Shown here one piece after another: positions 34,383-43,465 of a stretch of DNA of 64,000 bases (within the stretch, counting starts at the first letter, position 1; every line of letters begins with the position of its first letter). The notes beneath the pieces are model-generated. The model was not told the origin of the DNA and made no database searches. It worked only from the letters and a program-made list of their open reading frames with translations. Made by a program: the position numbers and the translations under genes. Location: contig NZ_QRDZ01000038.1 in assembly GCF_003386235.1 (NCBI RefSeq), forward strand, positions 27,059 to 91,058, read 5' to 3'. The DNA comes from Cohnella phaseoli (GTDB taxonomy: Bacteria; Bacillota; Bacilli; Paenibacillales; Paenibacillaceae).

Positions 34383-35549
34383 ATGAAATTCTCCGTGCAA
34401 TTTTTATCGTTCTTCGTTATTCACAATGAGGGCTCCGATCCGGACGGTCCCAAGAAATATAAGCATTACCAGACGCTAACGCACGAGGAATACCAGGATA
34501 GCGAGCTGAAGGCGTTCCTTGACGGGGAGTTCAAGCGAATCGCCAAGCGCAAAGCCGAGATTAACGCGGTGTCCGAGAACGTGCCGACGAAGATCGGAAG
34601 GTTTATCGTAGAGCCGGGCTACGACTTGACGAGCAACCCGAACTATAACCTTTTCCAACGGCTGCGCACCGCGAACGACAAGGTGGAATTTCACAATTTC
34701 AGCGACGACGTGCTACGGTTATATATGGACACCAACTCGGTTCGCGGCGGTGCGTTTGTCATGGCGACTGCGAAGCTGAACGAGCTTTATGACGATCCGT
34801 TCCTGTTCCTGTTCAAATGCGACTTCGAGTCAAAGATCGCCAGGGTATCCGATGAACGCAGCCTGATTACGCAGGTCGAGATGGCGATCAACGCCAAAAA
34901 CATTAAAGCGATCCAATACCCGCATATGCCCGAGGAGGGAATGGTCGAGGAGTGGGAGCTCAAAATCCATCAAGCTTCCCACGCGCGTTATTTCGAGGAT
35001 TTCCTGAAGTATGTCAGCTACGAGAAGTCGAAGCCGGAGATCGTCGCCGACCAGGTGATGGAGATGGTTCACCAGTATATGGAGACGAAGTGGCAGGCTG
35101 CGGATATTCCGTATTACGACGCGGTTCCGGAAGCGGAGGAAGAGGCCCCGGGCGCGCCCGTGACGGAAGAAGTGGCGGCCATGAGACAGGAGAAGCAGCA
35201 GTTCGACGTCTGGGCGGCAGGGGAGAAGCGCGAGCTTCAGGAAAAATGGTCCCACGATCATGTCGTGGAAGCGACTAAGCAGCTTGTGGAGCTTCAGCCG
35301 GATCTGGAGCTGCGGTTCAAGCTGGACGACATTCTGATCAAAGGGCATATGGAAGATTACGGCGGCAACATCCATATCGCCAAGATGAACGGACGGTACG
35401 TCGTGCTGATCGAAGGGGATTCCTTTCAGTTCGAGAAAGGCGTGTCGCCGATCGAGCTCCTTCATCCGGAGGAGATGCAGGATGTACTGCAACGCGTCGG
35501 CAACGGAGTGCGAAGAAGGGCGAGCGGCGAGGCTCCTTCTCTGGATTGA
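34383..35549 (+). CDS. DUF3900-like protein
   Basis: A 388-residue soluble protein beginning MKFSVQFLSFFVIHNEG. The pattern resembles Bacillus proteins annotated as DUF3900, which I recognise with moderate confidence. Residues about 230-300 are acidic and helical, with a likely coiled-coil (MRQEKQQFDVWAAGEKRELQ). ATG at 34383 has a GGAGAT about 10 bp upstream; an in-frame TTG at 34356 is less likely. It is divergent from the membrane fusion gene, sharing a ~150-bp upstream region. No catalytic motif seen. A terminator follows. Confidence 0.72.
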   Translation: MKFSVQFLSFFVIHNEGSDPDGPKKYKHYQTLTHEEYQDSELKAFLDGEFKRIAKRKAEINAVSENVPTKIGRFIVEPGYDLTSNPNYNLFQRLRTANDKVEFHNFSDDVLRLYMDTNSVRGGAFVMATAKLNELYDDPFLFLFKCDFESKIARVSDERSLITQVEMAINAKNIKAIQYPHMPEEGMVEEWELKIHQASHARYFEDFLKYVSYEKSKPEIVADQVMEMVHQYMETKWQAADIPYYDAVPEAEEEAPGAPVTEEVAAMRQEKQQFDVWAAGEKRELQEKWSHDHVVEATKQLVELQPDLELRFKLDDILIKGHMEDYGGNIHIAKMNGRYVVLIEGDSFQFEKGVSPIELLHPEEMQDVLQRVGNGVRRRASGEAPSLD

Positions 35550-35562
35550 TCGGCGGCTCGGC

Positions 35563-35592
35563 GAGAGGCGGTTATATCGACCGTCTCTTTTT
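35563..35592 (+). terminator. Terminator after the DUF3900-like gene
   Basis: GAGA-GG-CGGT pairs with ACCGTCTC (two-base bulge) and is followed by TTTTT. Confidence 0.6.
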
Positions 35593-35646
35593 GCTGTGGG
35601 GAGCAAATACTAATCTTTGGCGTTCTAGCAGCTTCGGAATTAGGAT

Positions 35647-35652
35647 TATAAT
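35647..35652 (+). promoter_or_regulatory. Candidate -10 box for the membrane hydrolase gene
   Basis: A perfect TATAAT sits 35 bp before the ATG at 35688. The matching -35 region (TTCTAG, about 18 bp upstream) is weak. Confidence 0.4.
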
Positions 35653-35687
35653 GAGAGAGAAACTGTTCTATCGAGGCGAAGCTTACT

Positions 35688-38015
35688 ATGAAGGTTGAAT
35701 ATGTTGAATTTCACGCAAGAAAAAATAGAGCCATACGAACAAAGCTCAAGCTGGCCCGTCTGATCGAGCGGGATCGAGGGGTCTGGAAGTATGCGCTGGC
35801 TGCAATGTGCGCATTTAATAGCGCAGCGGTCTCCGTCTCCGTTCTCGGTATGCCGACAGGGCTTGGCAGAACGTTCGATATTGCAGCGGCGCTGCTGTTG
35901 AACGCAGCGGGAATGGGGCTTGCCGCAGGGATCGTCGCGGCGCTTCTCGCCCTTGCGGGCGCCGATAAGGTTCCGAGGTTTGCGGCGGGCGGGGCGGTCT
36001 ATACGGGGGTGTTGGCGTACTTCGTATTTTATTTCTCGGGTTTGGGCTGGAAGGCTTCTCTGGCGTTTGCTCTGACGGCTACATTAATCAGTGCGAGCTT
36101 CGGACTTCTCGTCGGACTCGTAGTTAGGAGAGGTCTTCCTAACAGGCGAATTGCGCTCGGAGTAGTGGCTGCGATTGCTGCGTTGGTCGTTATGACAGAA
36201 GTTCCATCCTTGCTGCCCGGCGGCGCCGTTTCCAACGCGGACGAGGCGACGGACGCGGGAGCTTCCGGCCAGCAAGAAGTGCGCGCCTCATCGTTGCTTC
36301 TCTCCGATCCGTCGCAGCCGGGACGCAATGATTATCGCAATTTCACTTATGGGAGCGGCAAGGACAAGCATCGTTCCGAGTTCGGGAAGGAGGCGGAGCT
36401 GGCGTCCCCGTCCGTCGACGCTTCCGCCTATATCGAGAGCTGGCCGTGGCTGCGGCAGCAATTCTGGGGCTTCGACGAGAACGGGCTGCCGCTGAACGGA
36501 AGAGTATGGCTGCCCGAAGGGGCCGGGCCGTACCCGGTGATGCTGATGGTGCACGGCAATCACCTGATGGAGGATTTCTCCGACGCAGGCTACGGATACT
36601 TGGGGGAGCTGCTGGCGAGCAGGGGAATTGCGGCCGTTTCCGTCGACGAGAACTTCTTCAATTATTCCGTCTGGTCGGGCATTCCGGATCAGGATATAAA
36701 GCTGCGAGCGTGGCTGCTGTTGCAGCACATCCGACTTCTTCAATCGTATTCGACGGATGAGGGCTCGCCTTTCTACGGTCGAATCGATTTTGATCGGGTT
36801 GCGCTGCTCGGGCATTCTCGCGGGGGGCAGGCCGCGGCCATGGCTGCGGATGCCGATCGCTGGTTTGCGGACGATGCTTCCCTGCCGGATCGCGACTCTT
36901 ACGAAATTCAAGCCGTGATTGCGCTGGCTCCTACGGATGCGGAGGTGGATGGGGAACGTCCGCAGCTGCGGGACGTTTCTTACTTGACGCTGCAGGGCGC
37001 CAAAGACGCTGATCTGGTGAATTTCTATGGCGATCGCCAGTATGGGCGAGCGACATTTTCCGGTAACGGTAGAGCATTCAAGGCTTCGCTCTATATCGAG
37101 GATGCGAATCACAGCCAATTCAACACAACTTGGGGAAGCTCGGACAATTCCATGCCGGGCGGTTTATTTATTCGGCCCAAGGAGCTGCTTCCTGCCGAGG
37201 AACAGCGTGGCATCGCCAAGCTATACGTGTCCGCGTTTGCGGAAGCAACGCTTCATCAGTCGCGGGAGTACGATGCTTTGTTTCGGGACTACAGGGCGGC
37301 TTCGGCTTATCTTCCGGATACGCGATACTTTAACCAATATGAGAACGACGATTTCAGAATGTTGGCCGATTTCTCGGGAGAGGATCGTGAACAGCCGGCT
37401 TGGGGAGTGACGGCCGAAGCAAGCGGTCTGACCGATTGGCAGCATGCGAATGCGCTTGATCGTCAGGGAGAGGGCAAAGCCGATAAAGGAGTCGAGCTGG
37501 AGTGGGAGGAGGAAGGCGATTACACGATCGTCATCGGCTCCTCCCTGGAGGAGAAGCCCGAGGAGGAAGATTTGTTGATGTTTTCCTTGGCAAATAGGGG
37601 GCGAGAGCTGGAGGAGACGTTGGCGGGCAAGGATGTCGAGGGGCAGTCTCAGGCCCTGGAGGAGGCCATTGAGGAAGCGATGGAGTCCAGCTTATCCATC
37701 GACATCGAGCTGGAGGATCGCTCCGGTAATTCGGCCAGACTGCCGCTTGAACAGTTCATGGAAGCCGAGCCGCAGGTAGAGACGGAATTCACCTGGCTGC
37801 CTGCGCTGGAGCCAATTGTGGCCGACGGAAAGTTCAAGGACGCGGAGGAACCGGTCTATCAGACGTATGAGCTTCCGTTGAAGGACTTTGTAGAAGAGAA
37901 CCCCGACTTCGATCCGAGCGAGTGGGAGCGGGTTACTTTTCATTTTAACGAGGGGCCGGGGAAGGTAATGTTGGATAGCGTCGGTTGGATGACCGATGAG
38001 GGAGCGGCGGAGTGA
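35688..38015 (+). CDS. Membrane-anchored alpha/beta hydrolase
   Basis: A 775-residue protein. Residues 35-185 contain about five hydrophobic segments. An exposed alpha/beta hydrolase domain follows (about 260-520): VMLMVHGNH (oxyanion region), nucleophile elbow LLGHSRGGQAAA with the catalytic Ser, VIALAPTDAE (acid candidate) and EDANHSQFN with the likely catalytic His. The region resembles platelet-activating-factor-acetylhydrolase/chlorophyllase-type hydrolases. The C-terminal 200 residues are acidic (many Glu) and beta-rich. Esterase or lipase acting at the outer face of the membrane is the most likely role; substrate unknown. Confidence 0.8.
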   Translation: MKVEYVEFHARKNRAIRTKLKLARLIERDRGVWKYALAAMCAFNSAAVSVSVLGMPTGLGRTFDIAAALLLNAAGMGLAAGIVAALLALAGADKVPRFAAGGAVYTGVLAYFVFYFSGLGWKASLAFALTATLISASFGLLVGLVVRRGLPNRRIALGVVAAIAALVVMTEVPSLLPGGAVSNADEATDAGASGQQEVRASSLLLSDPSQPGRNDYRNFTYGSGKDKHRSEFGKEAELASPSVDASAYIESWPWLRQQFWGFDENGLPLNGRVWLPEGAGPYPVMLMVHGNHLMEDFSDAGYGYLGELLASRGIAAVSVDENFFNYSVWSGIPDQDIKLRAWLLLQHIRLLQSYSTDEGSPFYGRIDFDRVALLGHSRGGQAAAMAADADRWFADDASLPDRDSYEIQAVIALAPTDAEVDGERPQLRDVSYLTLQGAKDADLVNFYGDRQYGRATFSGNGRAFKASLYIEDANHSQFNTTWGSSDNSMPGGLFIRPKELLPAEEQRGIAKLYVSAFAEATLHQSREYDALFRDYRAASAYLPDTRYFNQYENDDFRMLADFSGEDREQPAWGVTAEASGLTDWQHANALDRQGEGKADKGVELEWEEEGDYTIVIGSSLEEKPEEEDLLMFSLANRGRELEETLAGKDVEGQSQALEEAIEEAMESSLSIDIELEDRSGNSARLPLEQFMEAEPQVETEFTWLPALEPIVADGKFKDAEEPVYQTYELPLKDFVEENPDFDPSEWERVTFHFNEGPGKVMLDSVGWMTDEGAAE

Positions 38016-38173
38016 GCCTTAATTAAGGTTATAGGATTGCCAAATAGATAGTCATTTTCTCTGGTGGAAAAGCAGGGAGAGATGGGTGTCTATTTTATTT
38101 TCGGAAATAATAGAAAAATATACAAAAATACGACCGTTTTCGATCTTTATACCCATACTTTTGGAAACTTTTA

Positions 38174-38182
38174 TGGTACAAT
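38174..38182 (+). promoter_or_regulatory. Extended -10 promoter for the 1713-residue SLH protein
   Basis: TGGTACAAT is an extended -10 element 70 bp before the chosen start. An almost identical GGTACAATAT occurs at 60910-60919. The 237-bp gap also holds a 12-bp palindrome CCTTAATTAAGG right after the preceding stop codon. Confidence 0.5.
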
Positions 38183-38252
38183 ATTCACAGTATGTTTGGG
38201 CAATTTTGGAATTCATAGGCGATTAATAACGGAAGGGATTGGGATAAAGAGA

Positions 38253-41200
38253 ATGAACAGACGAATGAGGAGAAAGCTGCTCGCTTTTATGATGCTTGTC
38301 TGCTTGGCAATCGGAACGATTGTTCCACAAGCCGGGGCGGAAGGGACAATTGAAGTCCCAGAGAATCAGGCTCCGATGCAAGTGGATGATCAGCAACTTC
38401 CGCTTCCGGATGCTGCTCCGAGCGTGACCTCGGCTACTTATGGGACGATTAAGCTGGGGGAGATTTCGGGGTATCAGGTTTCACATGGATACGCGATGTT
38501 GAAAAAAAATAATTCTATGTCCAGTTTCCCAACATTAATTCCATACAATTATGATTCGCTGAATCTTGAAAATCTAACGATTGATCCTTCAGCGGCATAT
38601 TCAGTAGAACTGCAGGCTTACTACCAGGCGAAGACTTCGTCTACAGACGTACTCGTATATTTCGATAAACTTGATCTGTCTGGACAGCAGCTATTAAATA
38701 TGACAAATTGGTCGATCGACGAGACTGCGGTGACGGTTACTCCGGATACAGCGCTGCTTTCCAATTTTACAGATATGAGTATGTCCTTTCTTCCGGAAGG
38801 AATGAGTATGACTGAGAAGGCAGTGGCTTGGTTCAATCCATCTTATCTCACTCAGCTCAAAGTTATGATGAAGCCCGGCAAGTTAAGTTATACCTTTAAG
38901 GGCAAAGAGGGAAATAAAGGGTACTTCCTTAAAAACACAATCGATGTTCAGGGCAATACAACGCTCCAAGTGGATGAAGAAGATATTCAATTGACCGTCG
39001 AAGTCGTCCTTCCAGCTAATGAGGCCGTCCTGATCACGGGGGTTAGCGATAATTTCGTGGGGATCAGTAAGTTGTACCTGACACCTTCTGACTATCAAGT
39101 GGGAATTTCCGTAGAAGAAAATGGGTTTACCTACGATTGGGTAACCGATATTACGGCTGCGAAACCTACCCAGTTAAGTCTATCAGGTGAGTCGAGGCTG
39201 GAATTTGATAGAATGATGCTGTGGGGCAACGCTATAGACGCGGTAATTAATATAAAGCGTGGAGATTTTTTGCTTAGGGACATTTATCGATTTGACGGAC
39301 AGATGTTACAATCCGTGATAAGCTCGAAGTTTTACATTAAGAATGAGCAGGGAGAACGTGTTCAGGAGCCTCAGAATCAAGCCATGAGCTGGAGTTATCT
39401 GAATCATTTAAACGAATTACAACTGCCAAGCGGCAAGTACGAGTTGGAGGCTGTTATCGGCATTGATGGTCAAGCCGAGAACTACACGGCAACTAAAGAG
39501 TTTATTTTTGTCGGCAAAGAGACTGGGGCGCCTAGAGGAATTACGATTTCCGCTCAGGATGAGAACGGACAGCCTTTGCAAAGTGGGCAGGTCTTCCTGT
39601 ATGAGAAACAGCTGCCCTACGTTGAGGAAGCTAATAACGGAGTAACGGACTTTTACACGTATTTACGCTATCAGGCAGCCGCTTCTGAAAACGGTAAACT
39701 ATCTATTCCGAGTCAACACCTGACTTCAGGCAAAGAGTACGATATTGTCGTGACCGGAAGGAGCGCCAACGGGCAAGATAGTGGCATCTACTATCATCAA
39801 ACGGTCACATCTGCAACATCTGAGCTGAAGCTTACAAAAGATCGCTTGAAGAAGCTAACTTACTCGGCCTCACCGGCCGCTGAAGGGGATGTTCTCCATC
39901 TGGCGGTGAAAAGAAACGGAAGCGGATCGTCAACTTGGCCGATTCCGCTAACGTTGAACAAGCAGCGTAAAGCTGAAATTTATGTCAGTACAGCGGACCG
40001 CATTCTGGTATACGGAACGGTTTACCCAACGAGTACGGATGCAGGATATTCCTTTACCGACGAGAGAGCGGTCGCTGACGCCGCAAGCGGGACGGTAGAC
40101 CTCACTGCAAATTTGGCTTTTGTTCAGCCTCCCGATGGTTTCGAGGATGCGGTCGTGTCGGTTGGGGACAGTGCTCCTCGATCATCTTGGTATGTTTCTA
40201 AAGGAGTACGCGACTGGTTTTATTATTCCGTAACGAAGGGTGAATATCGATACTCGTTTAAGAAATACGCGAAGATAGACGGTAACACAAAGTTTTCCTT
40301 CGACAGGCAGTTTCTCTCTTATGATTCTTATTGGGCCCATACCGGCCAAGTAAATCTGTTCGTGTACAGCAATTTCAATGACGAGCAGGAAAATTATCTC
40401 TATGACGTTTCTAAGGCTGACTCACAAAGGGGGACCTTTTACCACAATGCCGCTCAAGAGCCTCTCGCTGCTTTTACTGTGCACAGTCTTGAGGGCGAGA
40501 CAAACATGATTGTGGAGAAGTCGGGAGATTCCTTCGTTTATCGGCAGACATCTCTATCTGACGGTCCTTATCAGGGAGGCGGAGCAAGCGCAAGTGCGCC
40601 GACACTGATCTACCAGCTCTACGATGAGAGAAATCAACCAGTGGGAGAGCGCTGGTATGCCCGTTTAGGGCACATGGAGGAATTGAGCGTACCTGCGATT
40701 CCCGGCACCTATTCGATGAAACTGGAAGCTCAGCTTTTCCCGGACGACGTAGCCAAGCTCGACGGAGAAATACGCGTACATGTTGAAGACAGAAGAGCAT
40801 CGGGAAAGCTGTTGATTCCGATCGATATTCCAACGGGGTATACGTACAGGATGCCGGGGTTTAACACGGTGGAAGTCAGAACTAAAGATGCCGCGGGAAA
40901 TGAGAGTAGGCTCTGGGCCGATATTGATCATTCAGGAAATTTCTTAATGTATGATACCGACCAGATTGCAGCTAATCAGGAATATGTAATTTTAATGTCG
41001 CTCACATTATCCAAGAATGGATCGTATGAGTACTCTACCTACTACAATTCGCTTCGCTTAACGGGAAGCCAGCTTCTTGCGTTAACAAAAATCGGCATTC
41101 CGAACGATTTGGCAGCAGTTTCGATAAAGCAGGTTGGAGTACCGAAAGAAGCTTCCTACTTGAATGCACAACTTGTCGCGCCAGTGGAAGGCTATAGCGA

Positions 41201-43394
41201 TTTCGCTATTTACGCACATTCCTTTTCAGAAATGCTTGCCGTTCCGGGAGATTTTATCTTTCAAATGACGGGTACAAACGGAACGAATATCGGGTTTATT
41301 CTGGTCAATCATATTTCGGTCGATCCGGTTACGTATCGGGCTACGGTAACGGATGTGCCTAAACGAGAAGTTCAATTTAAGAATGCTTTGCCTTTCCTGT
41401 CATTTTCCAGCAGTTCAGATCTAAGCTTGCCGGGGCTGTTCGGGGGATACTATGCATACAACACAACGCAACTGCTTAACAAATTGATCGTCGCCGAAGG
41501 AAAACAATGGCTGTCGGTAGATACGCTAAAAAGTTCAAGCAGCGGTCCGCGATGGTTGTATAGCTGGAAAACCAGAGAACAGTTAAATATTACGAAGGAC
41601 ATGACGATCGCTTTCGATGGGAAGCCAGACCCGGCTGTTTCAAACTTGAGCATTGTTTCCATGACGAGAGATCAGGATAGTGCTACGCAACTCGTTATTC
41701 GTCCAGAACTGTTAAGCGGATCAATGAGATTGATAGAGGTGGGGGAGAATGTTTTTGAGAGTTATTTCTACCCAGTATGGGCTAAAATTGAAATCAAAGA
41801 TAGCAGCGGCTTGACCCTTTATGCCGCGCAATCAATGAACTGGCAAGACGATATTGTTATTCGTAAATTCCTATCAGACGGACAATATACGTTAATATTC
41901 AGCCTCCCTATTGGCGTCGACGAAGAATTCAAACTAACGAAGTCGTTTACGGTTGGGGATGACACAGTTGCACCTACCGCTCCGACCGGGCTGCGCGCAA
42001 CAGAAACTGATGCAACTAGCGTAACTCTGGCATGGAATCCGTCTACCGATGCATTTGGGGTGGCTGGGTACCGAATCTATATCGGGGGCAGCCAAGTCGG
42101 CACGACGAGCGGAGCCACAGCCTATAAAGTAACGGGATTGACCGCGAATACGCCATACTCGTTTACGGTCAAGGCGTACGACGCTAAGGGCAATCTATCT
42201 GCCGCAAGCCAATCATTAACCGTCCGCACCGCATGTGCGGGGATTTGCGGTGGAATCGGCGGTGGCCCCATGCCCTTCAATTCCGAAGATGAGAATACCG
42301 TTACGCTGACGAACAGAGATATTCCTGCAGCCTCGGATGGGAAGATTTCGATTGATGTGAAAGACAAGACTATCGTTGTTCTACCCGCTCGAATTACCGA
42401 GTTGGTCGGAAAGAACGATCTGGAGGTTCGATTTGGAGATGCGATCGTTTCGCTGCCTCCTGAAGTACTGGCTCAATTGTCGCAATTGCAAAGTACAAGC
42501 GGACTTTCGGATGCAAGTATGCGGCTGACGGCCGTTCAGCTGAATCCAGCGGAGGTTCAAGGCGGCCTGGCCTCCGATCCGAGTACAGGGGTGGCGGTTT
42601 TCAGTCCGATTTATGAGCTTAAGCTTGCTGTCGTAGGGAAAAACGGAGAAGAGAAGCTGCTCTCCTCCTTCAAAACCCCGATCACAGTAAGATTTCCTGT
42701 AAATCCGGGTGCGAATCGCCGCTTAACCGGCATCTACTATATCGCCGATAATGGGAAATTAGAGTATATCGGCGGAAGATGGGAAGGCAACGAACTTGTC
42801 GCAGAATTAAGCCATTTCAGCAAGTACGGCGTATTTGAGATTAAGAAAAACTTCGAGGACGTGGCAGCCAAGCATTGGGCGCTGTCAGTTATACAGGAGT
42901 TGGCGGCGAAACAGATTGTAAACGGAGTAACCGATACGAAATTCGCCCCGGAGAAAAAAGTTACCCGTTCCGAGTTTGCGGCGATGCTGGTTAAGGCTCT
43001 GCGCCTCAAACCGGCGGCTGTGTCCACAGCATTCGAAGATGTGCCGAAGAATGCGTGGTATTCGGAAGCTGTGGCAGCGGCATATGCGCACGGGCTCATC
43101 AAAGGTTTGAGCGACAGCAGGTTTGCTCCGCAGGAGCAAATCACGCGGGAACAGATGGCGATTATGGTTATGAATGCTTACCAAATTTCGTTTAAGACGG
43201 ATTCATCCGAGGTTGTTCTCGAATTCAAAGACTCCGGCGAAATTAGCAAATGGGCTCAAACATCGGTAACCGAAGCAGGTTCCCTAGGATTGATGAAGGG
43301 CCGCAACGGCAACCTGTTTGCGCCAAAAGACAATGCAAGTCGTGCGGAGGCCGTACAGGTTATCTCCAACCTCCTGCAGCAATTATCGCAATAG
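38253..43394 (+). CDS. Large SLH-domain exoprotein with FN3 domain
   Basis: A 1713-residue exported protein. The signal peptide (MNRRMRRKLLAFMMLVCLAI, cleavage near QAGA) fixes the start at 38253; the frame is open 189 bp further upstream but that part contains the promoter. Residues 40-1230 are beta-rich with several Ig-like carboxypeptidase-regulatory-type stretches (for example GITISAQDENGQPLQSGQVF, repeated DGxxxLxxL patterns); no catalytic domain recognised. An FN3 domain lies at about 1240-1330 (APTAPTGLRATETDATSVTL), then a ~190-residue module (IVVLPARITELVGKNDLEVR) and three SLH domains at 1528-1713. It should be anchored to cell-wall polysaccharide. Confidence 0.85.
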   Translation: MNRRMRRKLLAFMMLVCLAIGTIVPQAGAEGTIEVPENQAPMQVDDQQLPLPDAAPSVTSATYGTIKLGEISGYQVSHGYAMLKKNNSMSSFPTLIPYNYDSLNLENLTIDPSAAYSVELQAYYQAKTSSTDVLVYFDKLDLSGQQLLNMTNWSIDETAVTVTPDTALLSNFTDMSMSFLPEGMSMTEKAVAWFNPSYLTQLKVMMKPGKLSYTFKGKEGNKGYFLKNTIDVQGNTTLQVDEEDIQLTVEVVLPANEAVLITGVSDNFVGISKLYLTPSDYQVGISVEENGFTYDWVTDITAAKPTQLSLSGESRLEFDRMMLWGNAIDAVINIKRGDFLLRDIYRFDGQMLQSVISSKFYIKNEQGERVQEPQNQAMSWSYLNHLNELQLPSGKYELEAVIGIDGQAENYTATKEFIFVGKETGAPRGITISAQDENGQPLQSGQVFLYEKQLPYVEEANNGVTDFYTYLRYQAAASENGKLSIPSQHLTSGKEYDIVVTGRSANGQDSGIYYHQTVTSATSELKLTKDRLKKLTYSASPAAEGDVLHLAVKRNGSGSSTWPIPLTLNKQRKAEIYVSTADRILVYGTVYPTSTDAGYSFTDERAVADAASGTVDLTANLAFVQPPDGFEDAVVSVGDSAPRSSWYVSKGVRDWFYYSVTKGEYRYSFKKYAKIDGNTKFSFDRQFLSYDSYWAHTGQVNLFVYSNFNDEQENYLYDVSKADSQRGTFYHNAAQEPLAAFTVHSLEGETNMIVEKSGDSFVYRQTSLSDGPYQGGGASASAPTLIYQLYDERNQPVGERWYARLGHMEELSVPAIPGTYSMKLEAQLFPDDVAKLDGEIRVHVEDRRASGKLLIPIDIPTGYTYRMPGFNTVEVRTKDAAGNESRLWADIDHSGNFLMYDTDQIAANQEYVILMSLTLSKNGSYEYSTYYNSLRLTGSQLLALTKIGIPNDLAAVSIKQVGVPKEASYLNAQLVAPVEGYSDFAIYAHSFSEMLAVPGDFIFQMTGTNGTNIGFILVNHISVDPVTYRATVTDVPKREVQFKNALPFLSFSSSSDLSLPGLFGGYYAYNTTQLLNKLIVAEGKQWLSVDTLKSSSSGPRWLYSWKTREQLNITKDMTIAFDGKPDPAVSNLSIVSMTRDQDSATQLVIRPELLSGSMRLIEVGENVFESYFYPVWAKIEIKDSSGLTLYAAQSMNWQDDIVIRKFLSDGQYTLIFSLPIGVDEEFKLTKSFTVGDDTVAPTAPTGLRATETDATSVTLAWNPSTDAFGVAGYRIYIGGSQVGTTSGATAYKVTGLTANTPYSFTVKAYDAKGNLSAASQSLTVRTACAGICGGIGGGPMPFNSEDENTVTLTNRDIPAASDGKISIDVKDKTIVVLPARITELVGKNDLEVRFGDAIVSLPPEVLAQLSQLQSTSGLSDASMRLTAVQLNPAEVQGGLASDPSTGVAVFSPIYELKLAVVGKNGEEKLLSSFKTPITVRFPVNPGANRRLTGIYYIADNGKLEYIGGRWEGNELVAELSHFSKYGVFEIKKNFEDVAAKHWALSVIQELAAKQIVNGVTDTKFAPEKKVTRSEFAAMLVKALRLKPAAVSTAFEDVPKNAWYSEAVAAAYAHGLIKGLSDSRFAPQEQITREQMAIMVMNAYQISFKTDSSEVVLEFKDSGEISKWAQTSVTEAGSLGLMKGRNGNLFAPKDNASRAEAVQVISNLLQQLSQ

Positions 43395-43402
43395 CAAGCT
43401 TC

Positions 43403-43436
43403 AAGCGAGAGACTCCTGTTCAGGGATCTCTCGCTT
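43403..43436 (+). terminator. Hairpin between the SLH gene and the ligase-like gene
   Basis: AAGCGAGAGA pairs perfectly with TCTCTCGCTT, with an inner TCCTG/CAGGGA extension. The T-run after it is poor, so it may be leaky and allow read-through to the next gene 30 bp on. Confidence 0.55.
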
Positions 43437-43465
43437 GCCTATTCAATAGCGGGGGCCAATGAAGC

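Noticed and set aside
38064..38252. 63-residue N-terminal extension of the 1713-residue SLH protein
   Set aside because: It overlaps the extended -10 promoter and would hide the signal peptide that begins at 38253.
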